A program made the position numbers and the translations under genes. This document shows, piece by piece, positions 1 to 8,810 of a stretch of DNA of 64,000 nt (position 1 is the first letter of the stretch; each line of letters begins with the position of its first letter). This stretch comes from Bacillus halotolerans (GTDB lineage: Bacteria > Bacillota > Bacilli > Bacillales > Bacillaceae): the NCBI RefSeq assembly GCF_001517105.1, contig NZ_LPVF01000008.1, positions 434,001-498,000 of the forward strand. Reading direction: 5' to 3'. The notes under the pieces were generated by a model. That model saw nothing but the letters and a program-made list of their open reading frames with translations, was not told where the DNA came from and ran no database searches.

Positions 1-294
1 CTTAGCTTGAACAGCCAACTCTCTGACCTTTGACATAATGTCAATTCCTTCAGTAATGTTTGTTTCAGTGTTTTCAAGCCAAGTAAAGGCTTGAGAAGCA
101 TTACTTTGGTATTGCTGAACTTGAGATAACTGCGTATTGTACTTTAAGCTTTTCATAGCTACTACTGGATCATCGGAAGCTTTTGAGATTTTTTTTCCGG
201 AAGAAATCTGTGATTGAAGTTTATCCAGCTTTGAGTAGCTTGAACCGATATATCTCAATGAGTTTTGCTGAATCATCCCTTGTGTTACTCTCAT
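1..294 (-). CDS. flgL: Flagellar hook-filament junction protein FlgL (N-terminal part)
   Basis: The window holds the first 98 codons; the rest lies beyond base 1. The ATG at 294 is followed by the FlgL/flagellin-type N-terminus ([16 protein letters not shown]), then a heptad-rich coiled coil with the conserved [14 protein letters not shown] stretch typical of the D0 domain. FlgL (HAP3) joins the hook, through FlgK, to the flagellin filament outside the cell. It starts 9 bases after the flgK stop in the same direction, as in the B. subtilis flgM-yvyG-flgK-flgL operon. Identity is secure; only completeness is limited by the window edge. Confidence 0.93.
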   Translation of the reverse strand, partial: MRVTQGMIQQNSLRYIGSSYSKLDKLQSQISSGKKISKASDDPVVAMKSLKYNTQLSQVQQYQSNASQAFTWLENTETNITEGIDIMSKVRELAVQAK

Positions 295-303
295 TTGATC
301 TAC

Positions 304-1827
304 CTACCTTCCCCCGACACCCATGCCATTAATTACTTTATCAAGGATTTCGTCTTGTAACGTTACCATTCTTGCGGCAGCATTGTATGCGTGTTGGAAT
401 TGAATCATATTGGTCATTTCTTCATCTAAAGAAACAGCGCTCATTTGCTGACGGTTTATGTCTGCATCATTCAGCTGTGTTTCTGTATTAGATGCCAGCC
501 GATTCGCCTCTTGAGCTTTGATCCCCAGCTCGCCAATCAGACCTGAATAGTAATCTAGCACACTTGTCTTTTTGCCATTAATGGTTATATCACCTGTTAA
601 CACATTCGCTAATTTTGTTGCATTTGAATTATCGTTGGCTGCACCAGTCAGTGAGAAAGCAATATTCGCGCCGCTTGAATCTGATATGCTGGCAGCTACT
701 TTAATCTTGCCCGCCGCTCCTTTTGCCGGTTCAGTTTCACCGCCGGTAAAATCAAAAAAGTCCCCGCCTTGTTCGCCGCTCTTGGTCAAACCATTTCGGT
801 GCACCTCATTGAAAGCTTTCGCGAATTCAAGTGCCATATTATCGAGATCTGATAGCATGTCCGGATATGTGCCCTTTTCTTCGCCGCCTGCTGATACATA
901 CCCGTAAGACTCTATAAATCCTAAAAGAGATCCCTTACTGCTGAATGACTCAGCCTGTAGTGCAGTGTTTCCGATTGAAATACTTGATACTAAACCAGTT
1001 TCATTATCATAGTTGGCTGCAAGTTCTGAAACCTCGTAATTTTCACCGTCCAAAACAGTTCCCAGTGACTGTTTATTTTTATCAAGGATTTCAATTGATA
1101 CGGTTCCTTCAGCAGAAGCAAGTGCATTACCGCCTGATTTGTTATAGCTGACTTTAATATCAACCATTGAGGATAATTTATCGATCAGCAAATCTCGCTG
1201 ATCATATAAACCATTTGGCAGAAGCCCGACCGGCTCAACTTGAGCTATTTGCTTATTTAAACTGTTTAATTGGGAAAGCACCGAATTGACATCCAACACC
1301 GTAGTATCTAGCTCTGCTTTTAAGTTCGATTGAACATTTGTAAGTGATTCGGAAAGATAATTAAACGTTTCTGCTAGAGCTTTTCCTTTTTCAGCGACAA
1401 CAGAACGCGCACTGTCTTCGTTTGTATTATTCGATAATTCCTGAAGGGAATTCCAAAACGAATTGAGTACACTGTTTAAGCCGCTGCCGTCCGTCTCATT
1501 TAAGATGCCTTCCATTTGGGAGAGAGCTTTGGCCTTCGTGTCGTAGTATCCGGCACTATTGTTTTGAAGACGGTATTGGTAGTCAAGAAAGATATCTCTT
1601 ATTCTCTCAACTGACTTCCCTTGAACACCCGTTCCCATTTGCCCCGCGGTTTTTTCTGCGTTTTTTGATACAGCAGGGAAGTAGTCAGTTGCCTCCAACG
1701 AGACTCGCTGTCTTGTATAACCGTCAGTGTTGGCATTTGCCACGTTATTTGCAGTCGTGCTTAACGCTGCCTGCTGGGCGCTTAACGCCCGCCTTGCAGT
1801 TTCAAGCCCCATAAAGGTAGATGTCAT
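304..1827 (-). CDS. flgK: Flagellar hook-associated protein FlgK (HAP1)
   Basis: 507 codons, normal for Bacillus FlgK. The N-terminus carries the flagellar rod/hook motif around residues 25-45 (NNVANANTDGYTRQRV), and the C-terminus has the matching amphipathic helix (MTNMIQFQHAYNAAARMV). These two ends pair in the D0 domain, and the middle forms the surface-exposed D1/D2 part. FlgK is exported by the flagellar type III apparatus and forms the first junction ring on the hook. It lies 18 bases downstream of its chaperone gene flgN and just upstream of its partner flgL. No frame problems were seen. Confidence 0.96.
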   Translation of the reverse strand: MTSTFMGLETARRALSAQQAALSTTANNVANANTDGYTRQRVSLEATDYFPAVSKNAEKTAGQMGTGVQGKSVERIRDIFLDYQYRLQNNSAGYYDTKAKALSQMEGILNETDGSGLNSVLNSFWNSLQELSNNTNEDSARSVVAEKGKALAETFNYLSESLTNVQSNLKAELDTTVLDVNSVLSQLNSLNKQIAQVEPVGLLPNGLYDQRDLLIDKLSSMVDIKVSYNKSGGNALASAEGTVSIEILDKNKQSLGTVLDGENYEVSELAANYDNETGLVSSISIGNTALQAESFSSKGSLLGFIESYGYVSAGGEEKGTYPDMLSDLDNMALEFAKAFNEVHRNGLTKSGEQGGDFFDFTGGETEPAKGAAGKIKVAASISDSSGANIAFSLTGAANDNSNATKLANVLTGDITINGKKTSVLDYYSGLIGELGIKAQEANRLASNTETQLNDADINRQQMSAVSLDEEMTNMIQFQHAYNAAARMVTLQDEILDKVINGMGVGGR

Positions 1828-1845
1828 ATTCTGAATTCCTTTCCG

Positions 1846-2328
1846 CTAAGCTTTTGAATCGAACAGTTTCAGCCGGCTGCTCTTCGGAAGCTCAGCTTTA
1901 ATCTGTTTGCTGTAATTAAAGTTATTATCCTTAGGAACCAGCATATCGTACGAAATAGAGATGAATTGCAGCGCATCTCTTGTCAGCTGTCTATTCAGCT
2001 TATTCACTTCTTTTAGACGCCCGAGAACTTTAGTAAGAGATTCGAACAAAAGTTCAAGCTCTTCCTTTTCACTGCCTGAAGTTTTGGCGATACAAGCAGA
2101 AATAGTGTTATTTTCGCTGTATCCAAGAAAAGCGGAAGCCGCTTTAATCCGGTCATCTTCTGTCTGTTCGATTGCTTGAATATATTTTTGTTCTTTTGTC
2201 AAAATGTTAGAAAGCTCTTTTGTTTTGCCGGCTTTGAGCGCTTCCGTTTTTTCCTCAGACAGCGTGAGCAAATGCTCATGCAGAACGCAAAGTCGCTTCA
2301 ATTGTTCAATAATTGGCTTTGCTGACAT
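1846..2328 (-). CDS. flgN: FlgN-family flagellar export chaperone
   Basis: 160 residues, almost all predicted helix, rich in Lys, Glu and Leu, without signal peptide or membrane segment. Size, helical content and the position immediately before flgK and flgL identify it as the FlgN chaperone (yvyG in older B. subtilis maps). FlgN proteins bind the C-termini of FlgK and FlgL in the cytoplasm and deliver them to the export gate; in B. subtilis FlgN is also linked to flagellin synthesis. A gap of 14 bases follows flgM. The call rests on family features and context, as FlgN sequences are poorly conserved. Confidence 0.9.
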   Translation of the reverse strand: MSAKPIIEQLKRLCVLHEHLLTLSEEKTEALKAGKTKELSNILTKEQKYIQAIEQTEDDRIKAASAFLGYSENNTISACIAKTSGSEKEELELLFESLTKVLGRLKEVNKLNRQLTRDALQFISISYDMLVPKDNNFNYSKQIKAELPKSSRLKLFDSKA

Positions 2329-2342
2329 GGCTTTCTCCTTTT

Positions 2343-2609
2343 TTACTGCTTTTTATAAAAATTAATTATATTTTTTGCAATATGATTTGCGTCTATTTTG
2401 TATGACCCGTTTTCAATTTGCGCTTTTAGCTGCGCGATTTTTTCCTGGCGTGAACCAGTGACTGCGTCGGATGCATTTTGCAGCTCTTTAGCCTGCGATG
2501 AAATTTCGATTTTATCTTTAGGCTGTGCAGCATTTTTTTGTACTGATTGCTTTTCGTAATTTTTTTGGTATGGATTAACGGATTGTGTTCCAAATTGATT
2601 GATTTTCAT
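2343..2609 (-). CDS. flgM: Anti-sigma-D factor FlgM
   Basis: 88 residues starting [14 protein letters not shown], with the FlgM C-terminal helical region ([13 protein letters not shown], then [22 protein letters not shown]). FlgM binds and inhibits the flagellar sigma factor SigD in the cytoplasm until the hook-basal body is finished. It heads the flgM-flgN-flgK-flgL cluster, and a SigD-type promoter lies just upstream (2657-2683), giving the usual feedback in which SigD drives its own inhibitor. Translation starts at the ATG at 2609, preceded by GAGAGGA. Confidence 0.95.
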   Translation of the reverse strand: MKINQFGTQSVNPYQKNYEKQSVQKNAAQPKDKIEISSQAKELQNASDAVTGSRQEKIAQLKAQIENGSYKIDANHIAKNIINFYKKQ

Positions 2610-2656
2610 AGGATTCCTCTCGCTTTCCGTTGCAGTCTTTAAACAATCTAACCCTT

Positions 2657-2683
2657 TTATCGACTGCGTTTTCAGTTAGTTTA
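2657..2683 (-). promoter_or_regulatory. SigD-type promoter upstream of flgM
   Basis: Read on the minus strand: a -35 TAAA (2680-2683), 15 bases, then GTCGATAA (2657-2664). This matches the Bacillus SigD consensus (TAAA-N15-GCCGATAT) except for minor changes in the -10. It lies about 48 bases before flgM. Confidence 0.75.
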
Positions 2684-2688
2684 GGGAA

Positions 2689-3111
2689 TCAGCTGTTTTT
2701 GGTATTATAGGCATAGTATGTGTCTTTTTTACTATTTTCCCGTTCTGTTTTCAATGCGGATCCTTGGTTCAGATGATCTATTTGATCCTTTATATCGGAC
2801 TGGCAAGCCTTGCAGAACTTGCCTTCCCTAATCGATGTCCCGCACCTTTCACAAGGGTATGCCAAGTTCGGCAGATGAGTGATTTGGATTCGCTTTTGCC
2901 TGATGAATTTTAAAATCAGCTCTTCCTCCACACCTGTTTCCTCAGTTATGCGGCTCAGTGTTGATTGCCTGTTTTCCTGTTTCCTTAAAAATTTATATAC
3001 AGTCTCAAATGATTTTTCTTCTTCCTTAATACACGCCTGACACACGGTTTGCAGCTTTGTTTTTAAAAATAAAGCATTGCATTTCGGACAATTCGCCAGT
3101 TCACCCATCAT
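2689..3111 (-). CDS. yvyF: YvyF, flagellar-operon zinc-ribbon protein
   Basis: 140 residues. Two Cys4 knuckles are visible: CPKCNALF...CQAC near the N-terminus and CERCGTS...CKAC near residues 95-115. Between them is a helix-rich stretch that may be a helix-turn-helix (TLSRITEETGVEEELILKFIRQKRI). This is the small regulator-like protein conserved between comF and flgM in Bacillus and assigned to the flagellar operon; its molecular role is not firmly known. It lies upstream of flgM on the same strand, about 80 bases away. A zinc-binding DNA- or RNA-binding role is inference only. Confidence 0.85.
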   Translation of the reverse strand: MMGELANCPKCNALFLKTKLQTVCQACIKEEEKSFETVYKFLRKQENRQSTLSRITEETGVEEELILKFIRQKRIQITHLPNLAYPCERCGTSIREGKFCKACQSDIKDQIDHLNQGSALKTERENSKKDTYYAYNTKNS

Positions 3112-3181
3112 TTTTACTCCTTATTCATTAATATGCCTGCAGTAATTTCTAGACATTATATCGGCACAAAAATTGAATCAT

Positions 3182-3905
3182 TTAGCTTCTCACTAAGGTA
3201 AAAGATGACACAGAACCAGCTTTGCCTTTCTCCAATAAACAGCGGGCAGCATAGTGCAAAGTGGCGCCCGTAGTATAAAGATCGTCGATTAAAACGATAT
3301 CCATACCCTCAACCGAGCTGTTTTTTGTTTCAAAAACATGCTCTGAAAGCAGGCGCTCCGTTTTCTTTTTTTTTAGACTGCTTTTCATTATTCAGGCGGA
3401 TGAGAGGATTGATGATGGGCCGGTTTAAGCATTCAGCAAGCATTTGTGACTGGTTAAAACCGCGTTCTGCTTTCCGTTCTTCGCTTAACGGAATGGGAAC
3501 GAGCACAAGGCGTTTATCTGGATAGACAGCAGAGAATTCTGAGGAAAAGGCATTTTTAAAAGCGCTTATTATTGCTGCATCTCCCCTGAATTTCATTCGG
3601 GCGAGCGTTTCTTTCATCATGTCATTATATAAGTAAACAGAACGGTTTTGACTGAGCCTTAAGCCGTCATCTATTCTTGATTTCCATGCCTCGCAATCCG
3701 CGCACACTTCATGAGCGGTTTGAGGCCTGCCGCAAAGCGGACAGATGGCCCCTTTGATGATCTGTAATTTGTTTCTGCAGGACTGACAGACCCTGTCGTC
3801 AGGTTTTAATAAGAATAGTGAGCACCATGAAACAGCTTGAGAAAATTCTGAATCACATAATAGACAGATCAGTTTTTTAGAGCCTCCTCCTGTCTCGTTT
3901 CGCAT
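3182..3905 (-). pseudogene. comFC: comFC, broken by a one-base insertion in an A-run
   Basis: The first frame (3905 to about 3375) has the ComFC zinc finger (CLLC...CQSC...CPLC...CADC) and the first half of the phosphoribosyltransferase-like fold. It runs out of frame after NNEKQSKKK and stops near 3330. The second half (VLIDDLYTTGATLH, the PRPP-binding loop, and the C-terminus SSFTLVRS) continues in the next frame to 3182. The shift is at a run of nine A (minus strand; 3366-3374); eight would restore a 240-residue protein. ComFC is needed for uptake of transforming DNA in competent cells. The 5' end overlaps comFB; a strong AGGAGGAGG precedes a CTG at 3872 overlapping the comFB stop (CTGA), the likelier start than the ATG at 3905. 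Confidence 0.88.
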
Positions 3906-4165
3906 TGATCACTCGGATTCTCCGATACCACAGCAGCTGATTCAGCCAAAATCACAAGCATAGCCGTGTTTTTCTGTTTATCTACCAGCTCAGCTTTCGT
4001 ATATGCAATCTTTTTTAAATCAGTGACGTAAGCTGGTCTTACTTGGTTTAAAGAAAGTGCAAGTACATCATTTTTGCATACTTGGCAAGTGCAGGTCATA
4101 TGAAGCTGATCCATATATCGGTCAAGAAGTTCTTGCATCATGATTTCTTTTGAATTGACAAGCAT
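3869..4165 (-). CDS. comFB: Competence protein ComFB
   Basis: 98 residues with a compact CTCQVC cysteine cluster near residues 30-35 and no membrane segment. It matches late competence protein ComFB, a small zinc-binding protein between comFA and comFC. ComFB-like proteins have been linked to c-di-nucleotide binding in some bacteria, but ComFB is dispensable or minor for transformation in B. subtilis. The stop codon TGA at 3869-3871 overlaps the probable CTG start of comFC, so the two are likely translationally coupled. Confidence 0.9.
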   Translation of the reverse strand: MLVNSKEIMMQELLDRYMDQLHMTCTCQVCKNDVLALSLNQVRPAYVTDLKKIAYTKAELVDKQKNTAMLVILAESAAVVSENPSDQCETRQEEALKN

Positions 4166-4221
4166 TTTTACAGCTCCTCATTAGTTATATGAGTATACTG
4201 TATCATGTTTTTAAATATTAA

Positions 4222-5616
4222 CTAGTCTATCAATTTATTTTTTAGAGCCAATTCATTCATTATTTTTATATGCTTTCTTGCCTCTATCATACTCTTTGTT
4301 TTTCCGAAGTGAAAATAAATGACATCGCCGTCTGCATGTTCTTTATGCCGTCCTGTCCTTCCCGCGATTTGCACAAGCGCGCTTTCCGTAAAGATGGGCG
4401 ATTCTGCCCCTAAGATGCCTGCTTGGACCATAGGAACTGTGACACCTCTTTCCAATATTGTTGTTGTGATTAACAGATCAAACTGACCGTCTCGAAATTG
4501 CTGCACTTTTTCTTTTCTGAGCTTATCTTCCGCATGTACAGCCGCTGTTCGATAATTCATATCTTTAAAACAAGAAGCAGCCTTTTCCAAAACAGAAATG
4601 GAAGGAACAAATAAAAAAACGGGCCTTTCTTCTTTCACATGCTGATCTATCCATCTTTTTACCGCATTTGGGATTTTGTTTCGGGTTAATTTCTTTTTCC
4701 AGTCTCCGCACCACTGAAAGCGCGGTTCAGGCAATGGCTTCCGATGGTATCTGGCCGGTATGCGAACGGATTTTAACTCACCTTTATATGTTTTTCTTTT
4801 TAATTCTTTAGGAGGTGTTGCGCTTAGATAAACAAGAGTGCTGTTTTTCTTTCTCGCTTTTTGAACAGCGAATTGAAGAGTTTGATCAGCGGAATATGGA
4901 AAAGCATCCACTTCATCAACGATCATGACGTCGAATGCGTCTTTATAGCGCAAAAGCTGATGGGTTGTGGAAATCATAAGCGGAGATAAACGCCCTTTGT
5001 CATCACTTCCTCCGTATAGAGCTGAAATATCAACACCCTGAAATGCAGCCTTCAGTCTCGGAGCAAGCTCTAATACAACATCGGTGCGCGGGGTTGCAAT
5101 ACAAACACGCAGTCTTAAATTTAATGCCAATTCTATACCCGTGAATAATAATTCAGTTTTACCTGCGCCGCAAACAGCCCAAATAAGGAGCTCTTCTTGC
5201 TTCGAAATTGCTTCAATTAAGACATCAGCGGCCTTTTGCTGTCCGCTTGAAAGCTTTCCATCCCAAGTCAGTTTTATAGGCTTCCAGTTTGCCTCTGCCT
5301 CCTTGCACCACGAATATAAAGAAACATCCTCACTCACTCTGCCCATCATGACACAAGAGCGGCAGTATACTTTATCTTCTCCTGATGAATGATACGAAGA
5401 AAAATACTGTTGATCATTTTGACCGCATCTATTGCATCTATATCCCCATTTATTTTTTGATATAGACCCCTCGGCAGATATATAACCATGCTCGATATGC
5501 CAATCAATGATCTCGTCAGAAAATGGGATTTCTGTTCTAAGCAGATGACGGCCCTGAAGCTGCTGCTGCAGTTCTTTAGAGAATAGGCTGTTCGATTCTG
5601 ATGTCTTAGTCTGCAT
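4222..5616 (-). CDS. comFA: ComFA, DEAD-box DNA translocase for competence
   Basis: 464 residues. The order is: N-terminal Cys4 zinc finger (CNRCGQND...CRSC, about residues 60-90), Walker A AVCGAGKTE near residue 150, DEAH-like motif VDEVDAF, SATPP (motif III), and the C-terminal helicase lobe with AGRTGRHKEHADGDVIYF. ComFA is an ATPase on the inner face of the membrane that helps drive single-stranded DNA through ComEC. It is the first gene of comFA-FB-FC, with ribosome site AAGGAGG before the ATG at 5616. The AT-rich stretch upstream is where ComK would be expected to bind, but I could not define a clean ComK box pair. Confidence 0.96.
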   Translation of the reverse strand: MQTKTSESNSLFSKELQQQLQGRHLLRTEIPFSDEIIDWHIEHGYISAEGSISKNKWGYRCNRCGQNDQQYFSSYHSSGEDKVYCRSCVMMGRVSEDVSLYSWCKEAEANWKPIKLTWDGKLSSGQQKAADVLIEAISKQEELLIWAVCGAGKTELLFTGIELALNLRLRVCIATPRTDVVLELAPRLKAAFQGVDISALYGGSDDKGRLSPLMISTTHQLLRYKDAFDVMIVDEVDAFPYSADQTLQFAVQKARKKNSTLVYLSATPPKELKRKTYKGELKSVRIPARYHRKPLPEPRFQWCGDWKKKLTRNKIPNAVKRWIDQHVKEERPVFLFVPSISVLEKAASCFKDMNYRTAAVHAEDKLRKEKVQQFRDGQFDLLITTTILERGVTVPMVQAGILGAESPIFTESALVQIAGRTGRHKEHADGDVIYFHFGKTKSMIEARKHIKIMNELALKNKLID

Positions 5617-5689
5617 AGTACGGCCTCCTTGCGAGATATTATGCCGGAATGAAAATATTCTGTCTAACAGCTAAAAAAAGAATATAAAA

Positions 5690-5716
5690 AAATCTCCGCT
5701 TCTAAAACGGAGATTT
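5690..5716 (-). terminator. Intrinsic terminator after the DegV-family gene
   Basis: Inverted repeat AAATCTCCG / CGGAGATTT (5690-5698 and 5708-5716) with a 9-base loop. Read on the minus strand it is followed by a T-run. It separates the DegV-family gene from the comFA promoter. Confidence 0.8.
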
Positions 5717-5722
5717 CATCAT

Positions 5723-6568
5723 TTATTTAAAACACCAGCAGACTCCTATTGCACCTTCACCAAGATGAGTGCCTATAACCGCACCAAAGTAACTGTTATA
5801 AAATTCAACATGCGGATATTTTGCAGAGAGCTCTTCAATAATACTCGATGCTTCTTCTTCTCGATTAGCGTGAATAACGGCAGCTTTCATCGGCATGCCC
5901 TTACTCGCGTCTTCATCTAAAAGCTCGTAAATCCGCGAAATTGCTTTTTTGCGTGTGCGGATCTTCTCAAAAGGCACAATTACCTTATTGTCAAAATGAA
6001 GAATAGGCTTTACCTTGAGAAGACTCCCAATAAAGGCTTGAGCACTGCTTAATCGTCCGCCTCGCTGAAGATGTGTTAAATCATCAACCATAAAATATGC
6101 CCGAACGTTTTTTTTCATTTCTTCCAGTTCTTTTATAATATCTTCCGGCGATGACACTCCATTTCTGATCAATTCAGCTGCTTTCAGAGCATAAAAACCT
6201 TGAGCCAGACAGCTGATTTCTGAGTCAAACGGGTATACTTCAATATTATCGACCATTGTATTCGCTGCAGCTGCACTGCTGAATGTCCCGCTAATTCCGC
6301 TAGAAAGATGAATACTGATCACCGCATCATATGTCTTGCCGAGCTCTTCATACAAAGCAACCAGCTCGCCGATCGCAGGCTGAGAAGTGGATGGAAGCTC
6401 TGTATGCTTTTTCACTTCTTGGTAAAAGCTTCTCCAGTCCATTTCTGTTTCTTCATGATATGTTTCATCCCCAAAAACAACCTGGAGAGGAATCATGTGT
6501 ATATGATTTTGTTCACGCATTTCTTTGGGAATATATGCCGTACTATCTGTTACTACTGCAATATTCAT
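5723..6568 (-). CDS. yviA: DegV-family fatty-acid-binding protein
   Basis: 281 residues of the DegV (FakB) family: an N-terminal VVTDSTAYIP strand-loop, the central SSGISGTFSSAAAA loop that contacts the lipid carboxylate, and RGGRLSSAQAFIGSLLKVKPIL. FakB proteins bind fatty acids so that FakA can phosphorylate them for phospholipid synthesis. It lies between comFA and degU on the same strand, with its own terminator and about 100 bases to degU. Its position next to degU is the origin of the family name, but no role in DegU control is known. Which fatty acid it binds cannot be read from the sequence. Confidence 0.88.
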   Translation of the reverse strand: MNIAVVTDSTAYIPKEMREQNHIHMIPLQVVFGDETYHEETEMDWRSFYQEVKKHTELPSTSQPAIGELVALYEELGKTYDAVISIHLSSGISGTFSSAAAANTMVDNIEVYPFDSEISCLAQGFYALKAAELIRNGVSSPEDIIKELEEMKKNVRAYFMVDDLTHLQRGGRLSSAQAFIGSLLKVKPILHFDNKVIVPFEKIRTRKKAISRIYELLDEDASKGMPMKAAVIHANREEEASSIIEELSAKYPHVEFYNSYFGAVIGTHLGEGAIGVCWCFK

Positions 6569-6623
6569 AGCTTCGTTACCTGCCTTATCAATTTATGACT
6601 CTATTGTAAGGGAAACAGAAGCC

Positions 6624-6654
6624 TAAAAAAAGACCTGCCTCAAAAAGGCAAGTC
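6624..6654 (-). terminator. Intrinsic terminator after degU
   Basis: Minus-strand stem GACTTGCCT / AGGCAGGTC (6632-6640 paired with 6646-6654, one G-T pair), 5-base loop, followed by seven T. Confidence 0.8.
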
Positions 6655-6664
6655 CAATTTCATG

Positions 6665-7354
6665 CTATCTCATTTCTACCCAACCATTTTTAATGGCGAC
6701 CACCACGGCTTGCGTCCGGTCGTTTACATTCATTTTTTGTAAGATATTGCTGACATGGTTTTTAACAGTTTTTTCACTGATAAACAATGATTCACCGATG
6801 CCGCGGTTGCTTTTTCCGTCTGCAAGCATTTGCAGCACTTCACATTCCCGTCTTGTTAAAATATGTAATGGTCTACGAATCTCTGGATAGACCTCATGCT
6901 GAGGATGAGCAGAAACTCCGCTTGTTGCAAGACGTCGGAATTCGTTTACGAGGTTGTGAGTAACCTTCGGGTGAAGGTAAGAACCGCCCTCGGCAACTAC
7001 TTTAACCGCTTCAATTAGTGTATCAGCATCCATCTCTTTCAGCAGATAACCTCTTGCACCTGTTTTCAGGGCATGTGTTACATAATTCTCGTCATCGTGA
7101 ATTGATAGAATAATTACTTTAGATTCAGGATACAGCTCTACAAGCTGCTTTGTAGCTTCCACGCCATTTACGTTCGGCATATTGATATCCATGATCACGA
7201 CATCAGGATGATAGTGCTCAACGATACGAGCCGCTTCATCTCCGTCGTCTCCTTCCGCTACCACTTCAAAGGTAGGTTCAAAATCCAATATCCGCTTAAC
7301 ACCTTCACGAAATAACTGATGGTCGTCGATAATAACAATGTTTACTTTAGTCAC
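6665..7354 (-). CDS. degU: Response regulator DegU
   Basis: 229 residues. A receiver domain with acidic pocket DDH (10-12) and phospho-acceptor Asp56 ([10 protein letters not shown]), then a LuxR/NarL-type helix-turn-helix near the C-terminus ([36 protein letters not shown]). DegU switches between competence (unphosphorylated) and exoenzymes, swarming, biofilm or poly-gamma-glutamate (phosphorylated). Residue 12 is His, so this is not the degU32(Hy) allele. Its cognate kinase gene degS, immediately upstream, carries an in-frame stop, which should bias DegU to the unphosphorylated form unless the kinase half is translated separately. Confidence 0.97.
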
Positions 7355-7436
7355 AAGCCACGCCTCCTTGTATTATTGTTCTATATACTCTGGTATTCGG
7401 TCAATATGCCTTTTGGCTCTATTTTACAAATCATAG

Positions 7437-8594
7437 TCAAAGAGATAACGGAACCTTAATCATGATAAATGTCCCAAGACCTATTTTTGAATCTATAGTC
7501 ATGGTTCCTTCCAATAAATCTACTCTTTCTTTCATTCCAAGCAAACCGAATGATTTGTTTTTCGTCTCTTTCGCTTCCTTCAGGTCAAATCCTTTGCCGT
7601 TATCTTTTATCATTAAAATCACAAAATCCTTTGTAATCTCAACTTTGACTGTAATTTCTTCAGATCCAGAATGCTTTAACGCATTGGATACAGCTTCCTG
7701 TGCGAGTCTGAAGAGCGCAACTTCAAACTGAGGCGCGAGTCGTTTGTCCTCCGTATCGCCGATGCACTGAAAATGTATTTTCACCTTACCGTTATATTCT
7801 TCGGTTGTATATAGATATTTCCGCAAAGTTGGAATCAGGCCTAGGTCATCAAGGGCCATCGGTCTTAAATCATATATAATCCGTCTCACTTCGTAAAGAG
7901 CATTCCGCACATTTTGGCGGAGATTTTTGATTTCCTGGAATCCGTCTTCAGCCCCTCGGTCTCGGAAAATCCGTTCAATTAATTCCGATCTCATCATAAC
8001 ATTTGCCAGCATTTGTGCAGGACCGTCGTGAATTTCTCTCGAGACTCTTTTTCTCTCTTCTTCCTGCGCTTCAATAATTCTCAAGCCAAAATCCTATTTT
8101 GCCTGCGCATCGGCAAGAAGCAGCCCAACCTCCCGAAGATCCTGATTCAGATAGTTCAGCACGACCGTAATCTGGCTCACTAGTGATTCTGAGCGTTCGA
8201 TGATTTCCTGAAGGCCTAACAGTCTGCGTTCCAAATCGTCCCGGCGTTCGCGCAATTGCTTTTCACGCTGCTGGATCATTGTCAGTTCGACTTGCAGTTT
8301 ATGGGCTTTTTCATAAGCATTGCGGATTTCTTCTTCACTGAATCTATGAAAATTGCGGCTGACCTCGGATAAACGGTTTCGCGCATGGCGGGTTTGCACT
8401 TCAAGTTTATCACCAAGCTCGATGACTTCATAAACCTGCTGTTTAATTTGTTTCAGTTCTTCGACCAGCTGTTCATACTGCTGGCGTGACTGCTCCCCGA
8501 TTTGAAAAACCTCATCCTTGCTCCCGTCAACGGTTTTCAGCATCTTCATCAAAATAGAGTCCAGAACTTTGGAATCCATCTTTGTTTTATTCAT
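7437..8594 (-). pseudogene. degS: degS with an in-frame TAG stop at codon 167
   Basis: The locus is exactly 385 codons plus stop, the known length of DegS, and stays in one frame, but codon 167 (8094-8096) is TAG. The reading LADAQAK-stop-DFGLRIIEAQEEE fits a CAG (Gln) to TAG change. The first part holds the coiled-coil sensing region. The second holds the HisKA_3 helix with phospho-acceptor His189 (SREIHDGPAQM) and the HATPase domain (NALKHSG, DNGKGFD, GLGTF). A TTG at 8084 with AGGA seven bases before it could restart translation and give a 215-residue kinase core without its sensor. DegS phosphorylates and dephosphorylates DegU. Confidence 0.9.
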
Positions 8595-8810
8595 AATTTC
8601 CCTCCGTCACGGTGTTGTCATATATTTTTATTATAAATGTAATTGATCTGCAAATTGTGTCGAATTATAATGAAAGAATGCGTATATTCTAGAAAAAAAC
8701 AATTTTATGTACCTTCTTACTCTTTATGATAACAAAATACGCACAAAAATTCTAAAGACTGTACGAATTTGTATAGGCGGTCTTTTATGCTTAGCAGGGG
8801 GTCAGCAAGC

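Noticed and set aside
5617..5689. AT-rich tracts before comFA as ComK boxes
   Set aside because: No clear AAAA-N5-TTTT pair with proper spacing could be defined, so no site was annotated.
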